Source of the DNA: a virus
DNA length: 25,872 nt
Direction: 5' to 3' (one strand)
Virus record (IMG/VR): IMGVR_UViG_3300042691_023290
Span: 1 to 25,872 of that record
Under the pieces are notes generated by a model. It was not told the origin of the DNA. It was given only the letters and a program-made list of their open reading frames with translations, and did not search any database. Both the position numbers and the translations under genes were made by a program. Shown here in pieces: positions 6,400 to 16,089 of the stretch. How positions within the stretch are numbered: position 1 is the stretch's first letter; each line of letters begins with the position of its first letter.

Positions 6400-8951
6400 G
6401 TGTCCCCACAAATCTCATTCCGACGACCATAACCGGCCTGCCCGAATATCAGGGCTCCGAGACGTACGGCTTCATGCCGTATATCATCGACGGGCGCACG
6501 TATAAGGTCCAATTCAGCAACATCGCGGCCGTCGGCGCGGTGCCCTCCTCGCGCACGATCGCGACGGGTACGGGCCTGATAGGCGGCGGCAACTTGTCTG
6601 CCGACCGCACAATCGCCATTGCGAATGGCGGCGTCGGCACGGCCCAGCTGGCCCCGTCAGGCGTCAGCGCGGGCGTGTACGGCTCAGATACGGCCATCCC
6701 TATCCTCACGGTCGACGTCACAGGCCGCGTCACGGCGGCCAGCACGGCACCTATCACGTTGTCGGGCTTCGTACCCACTTCACGCAGCGTCCTCGCAGGC
6801 ACAGGCCTTACAGGCGGCGGTACGCTGGCCAACGACGTCACGCTCAATATAAACTTTTCGAACTCGACGCCTCAAGCTCTCGGTGCGGCCACGGCCGGTG
6901 TCTCGACTGCTGCTGCTCGCGGGGATCACGTCCACCCGGCCGTGAACCTTTCCGACACCGGCCAAACCCAAGGCGCGCTCCCCTTGGGTCGCGGCGGCAC
7001 CGGCGACGCTCTTTCCCCCGTTGCTGGTGCCGTCGTATACTCGACGGGCACTAAGTTCGCCCTGACGAACCCGGGTCTAGAGGGCCAAGTTCTTGTCTCC
7101 AACGGCACCGATGAGCCGCAGTGGCGGACGATCACGGGCGCGGGCACCGTCACCAGCGTTAATGTGAGTGGCGGATCCACGGGCCTGTCCTTCACAGGTG
7201 GGCCGATCACCGTGTCGGGCACAATCACCATGGGCGGTGTGCTTGACTTAGATAACGGCGGCACCGGCGCGATCAATGCCTCTGACGCGCGCTTTAACCT
7301 TGGCGCGGCCGCTTCGGGCGAAATTACCTCCAGCGGCCTGACCATGGCCACAGCGCGTCTGCTAGGCCGTACAACGGCGTCGACAGGCGCAATCGAGCAA
7401 ATCACGATCGGCGCTGGCCTGAGCCTCTCTGGCGGCTCTCTGGCGAATACGGCACCTGATCAGGTAGTGTCGCTGACAGGCGGCACGGCAATTTCGATCA
7501 GTGGCAGTTACCCGGCGTTCACGATTAACAACACGGCACCGGATCAGGTAGTGTCATTGACGGCCAGTACCGGCATGTCGGTGACCGGCACGTACCCATC
7601 CTTCACCCTGACTAACACCGCGCCCGATCGAATTGTCTCGCTGGCAACCGGCACGGGTATTTCGGTTAGCGGTACATACCCCTCCTTCACCATCACGAAC
7701 AGCGCCCCTGATCAGGTGGTCTCGCTGACTGCGGGCACGGGCATCTCGATCAGCGGCACGTATCCGTCGTTCACAGTGACCAACAGCGCGCCCAATCAGG
7801 TCGTGTCGTTGACGGGCGCTGGCACGACCGTTGTCAGCGGCACTTACCCAAATTTCACAATCACTTCAAACGACCAGTTCGCAGGAACTGTCACGAGTGT
7901 TGCGGCCTCTGGCGGTACGACGGGCCTGACGTTCACCGGGTCGCCCATTACGTCGAGCGGCACTCTTACGCTCGGAGGCACCCTCGCCGTCGCGAATGGC
8001 GGCACGGGCGCAGTAAATGCAGGCGCGGCGCGGGCTAATCTGAGCGCGGCGGCGTCCGGCGCAAACACGGACATTACCTCCATCGCCCTGACCAGCGGCA
8101 CGATTACGGCCGCGCCGACTAGCGGCACAGACATCGTCAACAAGACCTACGCGGACAGCATCGCGTCGGGCGTCAATTTCCATCAGGCCGTACGTCTGGC
8201 GACGACTGCCGCATTGCCCGCCAACACTTACAACAACGGCGCGAGCGGTGTCGGCGCGACCCTTACAGCCAACGCGAACGGCGCGCTGAGTATCGACGGC
8301 ACGGCGGCAGTTGCGGGCAACCGCGTCTTGGTCAAGAACGAGGCGGCGCAGGCAAATAACGGCGTTTACACGGTAACGCAGGTCGGCAGTGGCTCGACGC
8401 CCTACATCCTGACGCGCGCCACGGATTTTGACAGCGCGGGCACCGGTGTAGACCAGATCGACGCGGGCGACTTCTTCCTCGTCACTGCCGGATCTACGCA
8501 GGCCAATACATCATGGGTGCAGCAGACGCCGCTCCCGATCACGGTCGGCACTACGGCGCTTGTTTTCACGCAGTTTGGCGCGCCGATCACGTATTCGGCG
8601 GGCACAGGCCTGTCGCTCGCCGGCACGGTCTTCAGCATCGCCAACACGGGCGTGGCAGCCTCGACCTACGGCAGCGCGTCGTCGGTGCCTGTCGTCGCCG
8701 TCAACGCCCAAGGCCAGATAACAAGCGCGAGCAACAGCTCGATCGCGATCGGCGCGTCGCAAGTTACGTCAGGCCTTTTGGCTGTTGCAGTCGGCGGCAC
8801 AAACAGTAATGCGACGCCCACTGCGGGCGCAGTTGCGTACGGCACAGGATCCGCCTACGCGTTCACAACGGCTGGCACTGCCGGTCAGGTTCTGGTATCT
8901 AACGGCGCGGGCGCACCAACTTACGGCTCGGTCAACGGGGGCACATTCTAA
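6396..8951 (+). CDS. Tail-fibre-type protein with NGGTG repeats (851 aa)
   Basis: GTG at 6396 overlaps the preceding TGA (GTGA); no in-frame ATG lies nearby at the N-terminus. The first 60 residues (ITGLPEYQG, YIIDGRTYKVQFSNI) look like the virion-attachment end of phage fibres. Repeats follow: GTGLxGGGxLxxDxT modules, a GDHVHP motif with H178 and H180, and GTVTSVxxSGGxTGLxFTGGP modules with NGGTG turns. Residues 351-490 are five 28-aa repeats of the APDQVVSLTxGTGISxSGTYPSF type. Residues about 582-730 form a module with NKTYADSIASGVNF, VLVKNEA and LTRATDFD that recurs in many phage fibres. The protein ends NGGTF without a chaperone domain. It likely forms part of an elongated trimeric fibre for host binding. 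It shares modules with the two other giant fibre genes here. Confidence 0.85.
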   Translation: MSVPTNLIPTTITGLPEYQGSETYGFMPYIIDGRTYKVQFSNIAAVGAVPSSRTIATGTGLIGGGNLSADRTIAIANGGVGTAQLAPSGVSAGVYGSDTAIPILTVDVTGRVTAASTAPITLSGFVPTSRSVLAGTGLTGGGTLANDVTLNINFSNSTPQALGAATAGVSTAAARGDHVHPAVNLSDTGQTQGALPLGRGGTGDALSPVAGAVVYSTGTKFALTNPGLEGQVLVSNGTDEPQWRTITGAGTVTSVNVSGGSTGLSFTGGPITVSGTITMGGVLDLDNGGTGAINASDARFNLGAAASGEITSSGLTMATARLLGRTTASTGAIEQITIGAGLSLSGGSLANTAPDQVVSLTGGTAISISGSYPAFTINNTAPDQVVSLTASTGMSVTGTYPSFTLTNTAPDRIVSLATGTGISVSGTYPSFTITNSAPDQVVSLTAGTGISISGTYPSFTVTNSAPNQVVSLTGAGTTVVSGTYPNFTITSNDQFAGTVTSVAASGGTTGLTFTGSPITSSGTLTLGGTLAVANGGTGAVNAGAARANLSAAASGANTDITSIALTSGTITAAPTSGTDIVNKTYADSIASGVNFHQAVRLATTAALPANTYNNGASGVGATLTANANGALSIDGTAAVAGNRVLVKNEAAQANNGVYTVTQVGSGSTPYILTRATDFDSAGTGVDQIDAGDFFLVTAGSTQANTSWVQQTPLPITVGTTALVFTQFGAPITYSAGTGLSLAGTVFSIANTGVAASTYGSASSVPVVAVNAQGQITSASNSSIAIGASQVTSGLLAVAVGGTNSNATPTAGAVAYGTGSAYAFTTAGTAGQVLVSNGAGAPTYGSVNGGTF
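7446..7865 (+). repeat. Five tandem 84-bp coding repeats
   Basis: Five consecutive 28-codon units (residues 351-490 of the 851-aa fibre), each opening NTAPDQVVSL or NSAPDQVVSL and closing with SGTYPSFTxT. The unit length is exactly constant. Copies differ mainly at third codon positions, so they are conserved as protein rather than freshly duplicated DNA. Confidence 0.9.
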
Positions 8952-11900
8952 TGGCGCAGAGCGGCTTCACGCCTATCCAGCTCTTCAGGACAACCACAGC
9001 GTCGGCGGTGCCGACTGCGGGCAGCCTCGCCGACGGCGAACTCGCGATCAACCTGACCGACGAGAAGCTCTATTTCAAAAACGCTGCGGGCGTGGTCAAG
9101 CTGCTGTCTGCTTCGAGCGGCGCGTCGGGCACTGTAACCAGCGTCGATGTAAGCGGCGGCACGACAGGCCTGAGCTTTAGCGGCGGCCCTATCACCACCA
9201 GCGGCACGATCACCATGGCAGGAACGCTGGGCGTCGCCAATGGGGGCACAGGCGCGTCTACCCTGTCTTCAGGCTATCTGCTCAAGGGTAACGGCACGTC
9301 GGCCGTCAGCGCGTCTGTTGTGTATGACAACGGCACGAACGTCGGCATCGGTACGGCCAGTCCGGGATACCTGCTGCAAGTAGGATCGCGTGTGAGCGTG
9401 GGCAGCGACGGTGTTATTCAGTGGGGGCAAGCGCTCACTGGCAGTAACCGGGGCATCCTTTCGTGGGATACAAACATAGCGAGCGTTAACGCCGCTACGA
9501 ATTTGGTTCTGGCTTCAAACGGCACTACGGAACGCATGCGCATCACCACTGCGGGCGATGTCGGTATCGGCACTTCGGCACCGGGGACGAAGCTCCACGT
9601 ATTTGCCGGCGTGGCGACAATCACATCCCCGACAGTAAATGCGACTAGCTACGCTACGCGGGAAGACGGGCTGTATTTCACCCGCAACGATATTCCGACG
9701 ACGTGGCGAAACAAAATATCCAATAGCTGGAGTGCTGACCCGTCTTTCACCACTATGAACTTCGAACTGGCGACGGGATCCGCGACGAACAATACCGTCA
9801 TGTCGCTGTTTGCGAATGGCAGTGTGGGTATCGGCACGGTCACGCCAAGTGCAAAATTGGACGTAAACGGTACAGGCTATTTCAGCGACAACGTATCGAT
9901 TGTTCGGAACAATACCGCTGGGTCATTGTCCGGGCTTACGATCAACAACCCCGGGACAACCGCAGCTTATGCGGGGATAAATATCTCCAGCGGAACAGTA
10001 ACGTCCCAACTGTTCAACGATGCTGCTGGAAACGCGGTAGTGGCAGGCGCGGTCCTACGCACCACGACCAATCACCCCTTCGTTTTTGGCACCAATGCCA
10101 CCGAACGCATGCGTATCGATGTCAACGGCAACTTGCTGGTGGGCACGACTGTAACAAACGGCCGGCTGAGCGTTGTTGGGGACCAAATCAGTATTGCTGG
10201 CGGTGGCGGATCTGGGCAGCTTGGCTTACAGATTAAAGGGATCGCGTTAAACGCTATTCCGGCCGCGCAGGTACAAGGGTATATTGCTACTGGCGATAGT
10301 ACGATAGGCGTCGCCGGGGATCTTCTTATCGCCCCTCGAACAGACGTAACGGCAAGCGTGCGCTTTATCACAGGCACGACCCCCGCCGAACGTATGCGTA
10401 TTTCCAGCATAGGCGATGTCGGCATCGGTACCTCTTCGCCGGGGGTGAGATTGCACGTAGTCGCGAGTGCGTCACAAACGGCCGCGATAATAGAGAGTAC
10501 GTCGACGAGTGCTTTCATAGGATTGCGAAATTCGGGATCCACAGCATACATCGGCGCGGACAATACCGGCGCATTTATCGTCCAAACGCCCGGGTCGAGC
10601 TTCTCGACCAAGATGCTTGTCAGCTCTACAGGCGATGTTGGTATTGGGACGAATTCGCCCGGTGCAAGATTGCATGTTGTCGGTGGCAATATTGCGGTAG
10701 ATGCTGATAGTAGAAGAATTGGCTATATAACCGACGGCACCGCAGCTAATACTGGGTATATGATCCCGTACGACGGGTCGGGTTTCCTCAGCTTACACAG
10801 CAATTTTAGCAGCGGGGGTATTAAGTTCCACACCGGGACTTCGAACGTCGAACGCATGCGCATCACCGCTGCAGGCAATGTCGGGATCGGGGCGAGTTCG
10901 CCTTCTTCAAAACTTACCGTTTTGGATGGTGATATTGAAATCGGCGCAACGGGGCTAGGAAATACCCTGCTTTCGTTCAACGGAACAATAGCCAATATAA
11001 CCGTCAATTCAAGCTCGGCCCCATTGGCGTTCGGCACCAACAGCGCTGAGCGAATGCGCATCACCAGCGCGGGCGACGTCGGCGTCGGCACCTCTACGCC
11101 CGGTTACAAGCTCGAGGCTCGCACGGACAACGCGACAGCCAGTAACTGGATAACCTCGTTCAATAATACGGCTACGGGCCCGTATGGCGCAGGTTTCATC
11201 GCCCGTGCCGTGTCGAATTTTGGCTATTTCTATATTCGCGGGGACGGCGTCGCGTATGTGGAGAACGCGGGCAACAACCCGCTAGGTCTCGCCACTAACG
11301 GCATAGAGCGTATGCGTGTGACTGGCGGGGGCAATGTCGGGATCGGCACCTCTGCGCCGGGGGCGAGGCTTGACCTCGGCGCTTATACCGGCCCCGCACT
11401 AGCAACATCCATGCTCAAAATGCAGGATGGCTGGCACGACATTATTACATCGGCTGCGGTTGTCGGTAGCCGTTACTATTACGGTGCAGGCATTTACGGG
11501 CGTTTCTACGCTGATGTTAATGGCTTCAACATAGACACCTCAAGCACGTCTGGGCCTATAATTTTCGGTACGGCTGGCTCCGAACGCATGCGCATCACCG
11601 CAGCGGGTTTCGTCGGTATCAATACCCTCTCACCCAGCGCGCTCCTCCACGTTCAGGCTGGTGACGCCCTCATCAAGTCGAGCAGCGACGGCAGCAATGG
11701 TATCCTGCGTATCCAAAACACGGCGGGTACGACGACTGTCCAGTCATACGCAGACAACAACGACGGCTGGTTGGGCGTCGTAGAAGTCAAACGCATGTCT
11801 TTCGTCACCGGCAATATCCGCCGCATGTGTATCGACACCGCAGGCAACGTCGGGATTGGTACGGCTTCGCCTACGGCGATGTTGACCGTCAACGGCACCG

Positions 11901-14900
11901 CCAAAGTTGGCGAGGGCGTGGCTTCGAACACGTCGAAGTTCATGGTCAATACCCTGTCCGGTACTGCGGCAGGTATCCAACTTATTCAGGACGCCAACGA
12001 AAGTTGGATCATCCAGAACCCAGCGTCGACAAACGTGTTGACCTTCAGCAACAGCGGCACCGAGCGCATGCGCATCACTGCTGCGGGGCTTGTCGGGATT
12101 GGGACAAGCGCGCCCATCGCGCGCCTCGACCTCGGGACGCCGGGAAACACGACTTTTCTCTATGCCACCAATGGTGTTGACAGCACCTTTGGCGTGAGCT
12201 TCGCAACGAATGCCACGACGATAACCAACCTAGGCGGAAGTGCAGCAATTGCATTCGCCACCGGCGCCGCTGAGCGCATGCGCATCACTGATACGGGCAA
12301 CGTCGGGGTAGCCACGGCTGCACCCATCGGGCGCTTTGCAGTGCAAGCCTCGCAACAGGTAGGCTTCAATGGCGCGGTTAGCGGTTCGCCGCAAGCGGGC
12401 AACCTGTTCTACGGCACCGACAATACCGGCTGGAAGTTCGACATCGGCAAGCTGGTAAGCGGCACCTTCACTGCCCAAATGACGTTCCAAGACAACGGCA
12501 ACGTCGGGGTCGGCACGACTTCGCCCGCTGTTCGGTTTGTTATCAGCAACGCCGGCGCGAATGGGTTCGAGTTTAATACCGCAGACAATATCTTCCAGAC
12601 GTACAACCGCGCCACCTCCGCGTATACGGATATGCTGCTCTACGCCCTGCAGCATCGGTTTTTCGCCGGAACATCGCCTACCGAACGCATGCGCATCGAC
12701 AGCAGCGGCAACGTCATGGTCGGCACCACGGCGGCCAACAACAAGTTTCTGGTTACATACGCCAACCCGGTTTCGGTGCCTGCTGCGGGTGCTGGTGGAC
12801 ATTGCACTGCATTCGGTACGGTCGGCTATGGCCTTGCGACTGGCGCGCTCACTAACGGCAATGCCTATCTGCAGGTGACCCGTTGGGACGCCACCGCAAC
12901 AAACTACGACCTTCTCCTCCAGCCGAATGGCGGCAACGTCGGGATCGGGACAACCGCACCGGGCGCAAAATTAACTTTAACTGGGGCGTCCGAGCTTCTG
13001 CGTCTCGCTAATGCGACACCATTTCTTTCTTTCTACAATGCCGCACAGTCCGCACGTTTTGGTTATATTCAACACACAGGTACAGCCCTTGCTCTAGTGA
13101 ACGAGCAAGCAGGTCAGATGGAGTTCTACACCAACTCTGCTGAGCGCATGCGTATCGAAGCGGCGGGGAATGTTGTTGTAGGTACAACTGGGCAAACCGC
13201 TCGCGGTAATCTCGATATTAGCCTTGGAAACAATGCTACGGCTGGCATCGAGCGCAGTCTGCACTTCGGCTACTCCGCTGCCGATTTCTACGGTTTCAAA
13301 CTGTCTAACATCAACAGCCCGGGTAGTTTCGGCGCAGGTACATTCTCCATCCAGCGCGGCACAACCGCAGCATGGGTAGATGCGGTACTTATCAATGATG
13401 TCGGCAACGTCGGGATCGGGACGACTTCGCCGGAAAGCCCTTTCCAAGTCCTAGCCCGTTTCCGTGTCCAGAGTGATGGCGTTGTACGTTGGGGCAGCGA
13501 TGTTCGCGCTGGGCTCTTTAACGAAAGTGGCTATCTCACTTGGAACACTGGACGGGTTGCCGTCGGCTATCAGGGCATAGGTGCAGTAACCTTCGAAACT
13601 TCTGGTCAAGAACGCGTACGCATCGACAGCAGCGGCAACGTCGGTATCGGTACGAGTTCGCCGGGTGCGCCATTGGATGTGGTTGGCACCACAAGGTCAG
13701 GTAATTTCCGTGTTAACTCTGGCGGTAACGTCACCGGCGGCGGTATGTGGGGTAACGATACAAACCTCGCATTTAATACCGGCAGCACCGAGCGCGTACG
13801 CATCGACAGCAGCGGCAACGTCGGCGTCGGAACGGCCACACCTAACAATAGGCTACAGAGCGCCTACAGCGTTCCGGCCTCAGTGCCAGCCTCGGGTGCG
13901 GGGGCGCACGGCCTCGCTGTAGGCTCGGCCAACTTCGGGCTTGCCGCTGGGGCGCTCAGCAACGGCAACGGCTATCTGCAAGCAACCCGCTGGGATGGAA
14001 CCGCCGGGAACTACGACCTCCTTCTGCAGCCGAATGGCGGCAACGTCGGAGTTGGCACAATCGGGGCCGGCAACGTCGGCATCGGCACAACCGCGCCGGT
14101 TACGAAGCTCGACGTGTCTGGCAACCACAGCAATACCCGCGCACGCCTCTACTCCACCGGCGGAGACGGCACGAGTGGGTTCGGGCCGTCCATCCTGTCC
14201 CTCTGGGCTTCGGAGCCGGGCGTCAGCTACACTGGCGCTGGTATCGGCGGCAACATCAGCGGCAGCGTTGGACAAGGCCGCGTAGATAGCACAAACGGCC
14301 AGTCCTACATCCGCTTCATGCCCGCCGACATAGTCTTCGGCACCAGCGCCACAGACGCCGTCGAGCGCATGCGTATCGACAGCAGCGGCAATGTTGGCAT
14401 CGCCACGTCCTCACCCACAGGCACTCTGCAGGTGGCAGGCACCTCGGCCTTCTCGTGGTCGGGTGGCGGCGCTACGTCCGCACTCGCGGTAATCGGCACT
14501 CAAGGCACTGCAGGTGGCTCGCTCTTTGTCCACACCGCCAGCTTGAACTCGAGTTTCGCCTCCGGCCTCGCGATCGACGGCACCTACTCCAGCCCGCTCT
14601 CGACGATCAACATTAAGGCCGTTGGTGTCCGGTCTGGCGGCGGTTATGGCAGCAACATCTCGTTCCAGACATCGAACGAGAATACTCTCGCCGAGCACAT
14701 GCGTATCACCAATACCGGCAACGTCGGGATTGGAACGACTTCGCCGTCACTTAAATTTGTCGTCTCTAATGGCGGCGCAGCTGGACTTGAGATTGACCCG
14801 ACAGCTTTAGCCTCGGCACCTATTATCCAGTCCTACAACCGCTCAGGCGCGGCGTACACGCAACTTGGCTACAACGCCCTACAGCATATCTGGCAAGTTT

Positions 14901-15718
14901 CCGGTTCCGAAGGCATGCGCATCGACAGCAGCGGCAACCTCGGGATCGGGACGAGTTCACCCGGCGCGCGGCTACATATCCTAGGCGCGCAGCGAATAGA
15001 GCATGTCGGCGACAGGGTTATAGATTTCGTCCGTTCGAGCGCCAATACATTCAGCATCGAGCACGATACGGCGCGGATGTATTTCTACAACGTGACGACG
15101 GCGGCGACTGTCTTGGCGTTCGACAACGCCAGCAACGTCGGCATGGGCACCGCCAACCCAAGCGCGAAGCTGGAGGTGAACAACGGCGCTTCAGCTTGTC
15201 AGGTCCGCATACGCGGCGGCACGTCCGGGTCTTCCGCGCCAGAACTCATGCTCTATGGGAACAGCAGCGACCATAACTGGACAATTCAGGGCAACCACAG
15301 CGCCGCGTTGCAGTTCTTTAAGGGGACATTCGGATCGCTCGGCTCTGAGTTGATGCGTCTGTCCATTTCGGGCGGCTTCTCAGTCGGCACTACGACCGAC
15401 GCCGGCGCGGGGTCTATCCTCGCCTCGGGCAACGTCACGGCCTACTCAGATATCCGCGTCAAGGACAACATCGAACAGATCGACGGCGCGCTGGACCGCG
15501 TGCAGCGGATCCGTGGCGTCACCTACACGCGTACCGATAGAGAAGACACAGAGCGCCGCTTCGCAGGCGTCATCGCCCAAGAGATCGAACAGGTACTGCC
15601 CGAGGCAGTCTTCGACAGCGGCGACCTCAAGGCAGTCGACTATAACGCGACGATCGGCCTCCTCATCGAGGCGATAAAAGAACTCACCGCCCGCGTGGCA
15701 GAGCTAGAAGGGAAGTAA
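8951..15718 (+). CDS. Giant tail fibre with C-terminal S74 intramolecular chaperone (2255 aa)
   Basis: The start ATG overlaps the previous stop (TAATG). Residues 1-60 (SGFTPIQLFRTTTASAVP, then LADGELAINLTDEKLYFKN) are a common fibre N-terminus. One TSVDVSGGTTGL/NGGTG module follows. The stalk to about residue 2150 is built from roughly two dozen irregularly spaced modules carrying ERMRIxxxGNVGIGTxxP, each separated by variable sequence. The final 90 residues are a peptidase S74 (endosialidase-type) chaperone: NVTAY, then S2166-D-I-R-V-K2171-DNI, then RFAGVIAQEIEQVLPEAV, VDYNATIGLLIEAI and a short coiled coil. In the known family the Ser-Lys dyad, five residues apart as here, cleaves just before the Ser after guiding trimer folding. 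The product is therefore probably a trimeric fibre that releases its chaperone. No polysaccharide-lyase or sialidase motif was seen. Confidence 0.9.
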   Translation: MAQSGFTPIQLFRTTTASAVPTAGSLADGELAINLTDEKLYFKNAAGVVKLLSASSGASGTVTSVDVSGGTTGLSFSGGPITTSGTITMAGTLGVANGGTGASTLSSGYLLKGNGTSAVSASVVYDNGTNVGIGTASPGYLLQVGSRVSVGSDGVIQWGQALTGSNRGILSWDTNIASVNAATNLVLASNGTTERMRITTAGDVGIGTSAPGTKLHVFAGVATITSPTVNATSYATREDGLYFTRNDIPTTWRNKISNSWSADPSFTTMNFELATGSATNNTVMSLFANGSVGIGTVTPSAKLDVNGTGYFSDNVSIVRNNTAGSLSGLTINNPGTTAAYAGINISSGTVTSQLFNDAAGNAVVAGAVLRTTTNHPFVFGTNATERMRIDVNGNLLVGTTVTNGRLSVVGDQISIAGGGGSGQLGLQIKGIALNAIPAAQVQGYIATGDSTIGVAGDLLIAPRTDVTASVRFITGTTPAERMRISSIGDVGIGTSSPGVRLHVVASASQTAAIIESTSTSAFIGLRNSGSTAYIGADNTGAFIVQTPGSSFSTKMLVSSTGDVGIGTNSPGARLHVVGGNIAVDADSRRIGYITDGTAANTGYMIPYDGSGFLSLHSNFSSGGIKFHTGTSNVERMRITAAGNVGIGASSPSSKLTVLDGDIEIGATGLGNTLLSFNGTIANITVNSSSAPLAFGTNSAERMRITSAGDVGVGTSTPGYKLEARTDNATASNWITSFNNTATGPYGAGFIARAVSNFGYFYIRGDGVAYVENAGNNPLGLATNGIERMRVTGGGNVGIGTSAPGARLDLGAYTGPALATSMLKMQDGWHDIITSAAVVGSRYYYGAGIYGRFYADVNGFNIDTSSTSGPIIFGTAGSERMRITAAGFVGINTLSPSALLHVQAGDALIKSSSDGSNGILRIQNTAGTTTVQSYADNNDGWLGVVEVKRMSFVTGNIRRMCIDTAGNVGIGTASPTAMLTVNGTAKVGEGVASNTSKFMVNTLSGTAAGIQLIQDANESWIIQNPASTNVLTFSNSGTERMRITAAGLVGIGTSAPIARLDLGTPGNTTFLYATNGVDSTFGVSFATNATTITNLGGSAAIAFATGAAERMRITDTGNVGVATAAPIGRFAVQASQQVGFNGAVSGSPQAGNLFYGTDNTGWKFDIGKLVSGTFTAQMTFQDNGNVGVGTTSPAVRFVISNAGANGFEFNTADNIFQTYNRATSAYTDMLLYALQHRFFAGTSPTERMRIDSSGNVMVGTTAANNKFLVTYANPVSVPAAGAGGHCTAFGTVGYGLATGALTNGNAYLQVTRWDATATNYDLLLQPNGGNVGIGTTAPGAKLTLTGASELLRLANATPFLSFYNAAQSARFGYIQHTGTALALVNEQAGQMEFYTNSAERMRIEAAGNVVVGTTGQTARGNLDISLGNNATAGIERSLHFGYSAADFYGFKLSNINSPGSFGAGTFSIQRGTTAAWVDAVLINDVGNVGIGTTSPESPFQVLARFRVQSDGVVRWGSDVRAGLFNESGYLTWNTGRVAVGYQGIGAVTFETSGQERVRIDSSGNVGIGTSSPGAPLDVVGTTRSGNFRVNSGGNVTGGGMWGNDTNLAFNTGSTERVRIDSSGNVGVGTATPNNRLQSAYSVPASVPASGAGAHGLAVGSANFGLAAGALSNGNGYLQATRWDGTAGNYDLLLQPNGGNVGVGTIGAGNVGIGTTAPVTKLDVSGNHSNTRARLYSTGGDGTSGFGPSILSLWASEPGVSYTGAGIGGNISGSVGQGRVDSTNGQSYIRFMPADIVFGTSATDAVERMRIDSSGNVGIATSSPTGTLQVAGTSAFSWSGGGATSALAVIGTQGTAGGSLFVHTASLNSSFASGLAIDGTYSSPLSTINIKAVGVRSGGGYGSNISFQTSNENTLAEHMRITNTGNVGIGTTSPSLKFVVSNGGAAGLEIDPTALASAPIIQSYNRSGAAYTQLGYNALQHIWQVSGSEGMRIDSSGNLGIGTSSPGARLHILGAQRIEHVGDRVIDFVRSSANTFSIEHDTARMYFYNVTTAATVLAFDNASNVGMGTANPSAKLEVNNGASACQVRIRGGTSGSSAPELMLYGNSSDHNWTIQGNHSAALQFFKGTFGSLGSELMRLSISGGFSVGTTTDAGAGSILASGNVTAYSDIRVKDNIEQIDGALDRVQRIRGVTYTRTDREDTERRFAGVIAQEIEQVLPEAVFDSGDLKAVDYNATIGLLIEAIKELTARVAELEGK
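9337..15400 (+). repeat. Interspersed ERMRI / GNVGIGT coding modules
   Basis: About two dozen copies of a short module (ERMRIDSSGNVGIGTSSPGxxLxV and variants) recur through the stalk of the 2255-aa fibre at irregular spacing. At DNA level the Arg-Met-Arg part often uses GCATGCG, giving ten GCATGC sites at 9534, 10107, 10854, 11586, 12066, 12276, 12687, 13146, 14367 and 14913. Variants with ERVRI, EHMRI, EGMRI, RRMCI and LLLQPNG also occur. Confidence 0.85.
15446..15715 (+). other. Peptidase S74 chaperone domain and predicted self-cleavage site
   Basis: This segment encodes residues 2166-2255 of the giant fibre. Cleavage is expected between Tyr2165 and Ser2166, with Lys2171 as the partner of the Ser nucleophile, by analogy with endosialidase-type chaperones. 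The released piece would be 90 residues, ending in a heptad-like ELTARVAELEGK helix that fits a trimeric coiled coil. Confidence 0.85.
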
Positions 15719-15719
15719 A

Positions 15720-16070
15720 ATGGCAGTTACCAACACATGGGGCGTCGTGCAGATGGACGCCTACCCCGAATATGACGGCGAGACCGACGTGGTCTTCACC
15801 GTGCATTGGAACCTGACCGGGACCGAGACGGTCTCCGGCACGGCCTACACCGGCTACGTCTATGGCTCGGTCGGCGTCAGCCTCGACGAAGGTGCGACCT
15901 TCACACCTTACGCCGATCTTACTGAGGCGCAGGTCATCGGTTGGGTGCAAGACGCGCTTGGCGAAGATCAAGTTATTGCGTATGAAGATAACGTGGCCCA
16001 GCAGATTGCTGATCAAATCAATCCGCCTGTCGTCACCCCGCCTCTGCCGTGGGCTCCCCCGGCCGAGTAA
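15720..16070 (+). CDS. DUF7936-like small phage protein (116 aa)
   Basis: ATG at 15720 lies one base after the fibre stop, with AAGGGA just upstream. The sequence (NTWGVVQMDAYPEYDGETDV, VVFTVHWNLTG, then YVYGSVGVSLDEGATFTPY, LTEAQVIGWVQDALGE and AQQIADQINPPVVTPPLPWA) matches a very common phage family that I recall as DUF7936. The N-terminal half reads as beta strands, the middle as a helix, and the end is Pro-rich. There is no signal peptide or membrane segment. The family is typically found beside fibre genes; its function is unknown, and a fibre-associated or accessory role is only inferred from position. Confidence 0.8.
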   Translation: MAVTNTWGVVQMDAYPEYDGETDVVFTVHWNLTGTETVSGTAYTGYVYGSVGVSLDEGATFTPYADLTEAQVIGWVQDALGEDQVIAYEDNVAQQIADQINPPVVTPPLPWAPPAE

Positions 16071-16077
16071 CCTGTAG

Positions 16078-16083
16078 AAGGAG
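16078..16083 (+). promoter_or_regulatory. Ribosome binding site for the 53-aa gene
   Basis: AAGGAG six bases upstream of the ATG at 16090. It fixes the start of a gene short enough to be overlooked. Confidence 0.8.
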
Positions 16084-16089
16084 CGCAAA

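Noticed and set aside
8951-15718. Diversity-generating retroelement target in a fibre gene
   Set aside because: No reverse transcriptase, template repeat or adenine-biased variable region was seen in the window. Repeats diverge mainly at synonymous positions.
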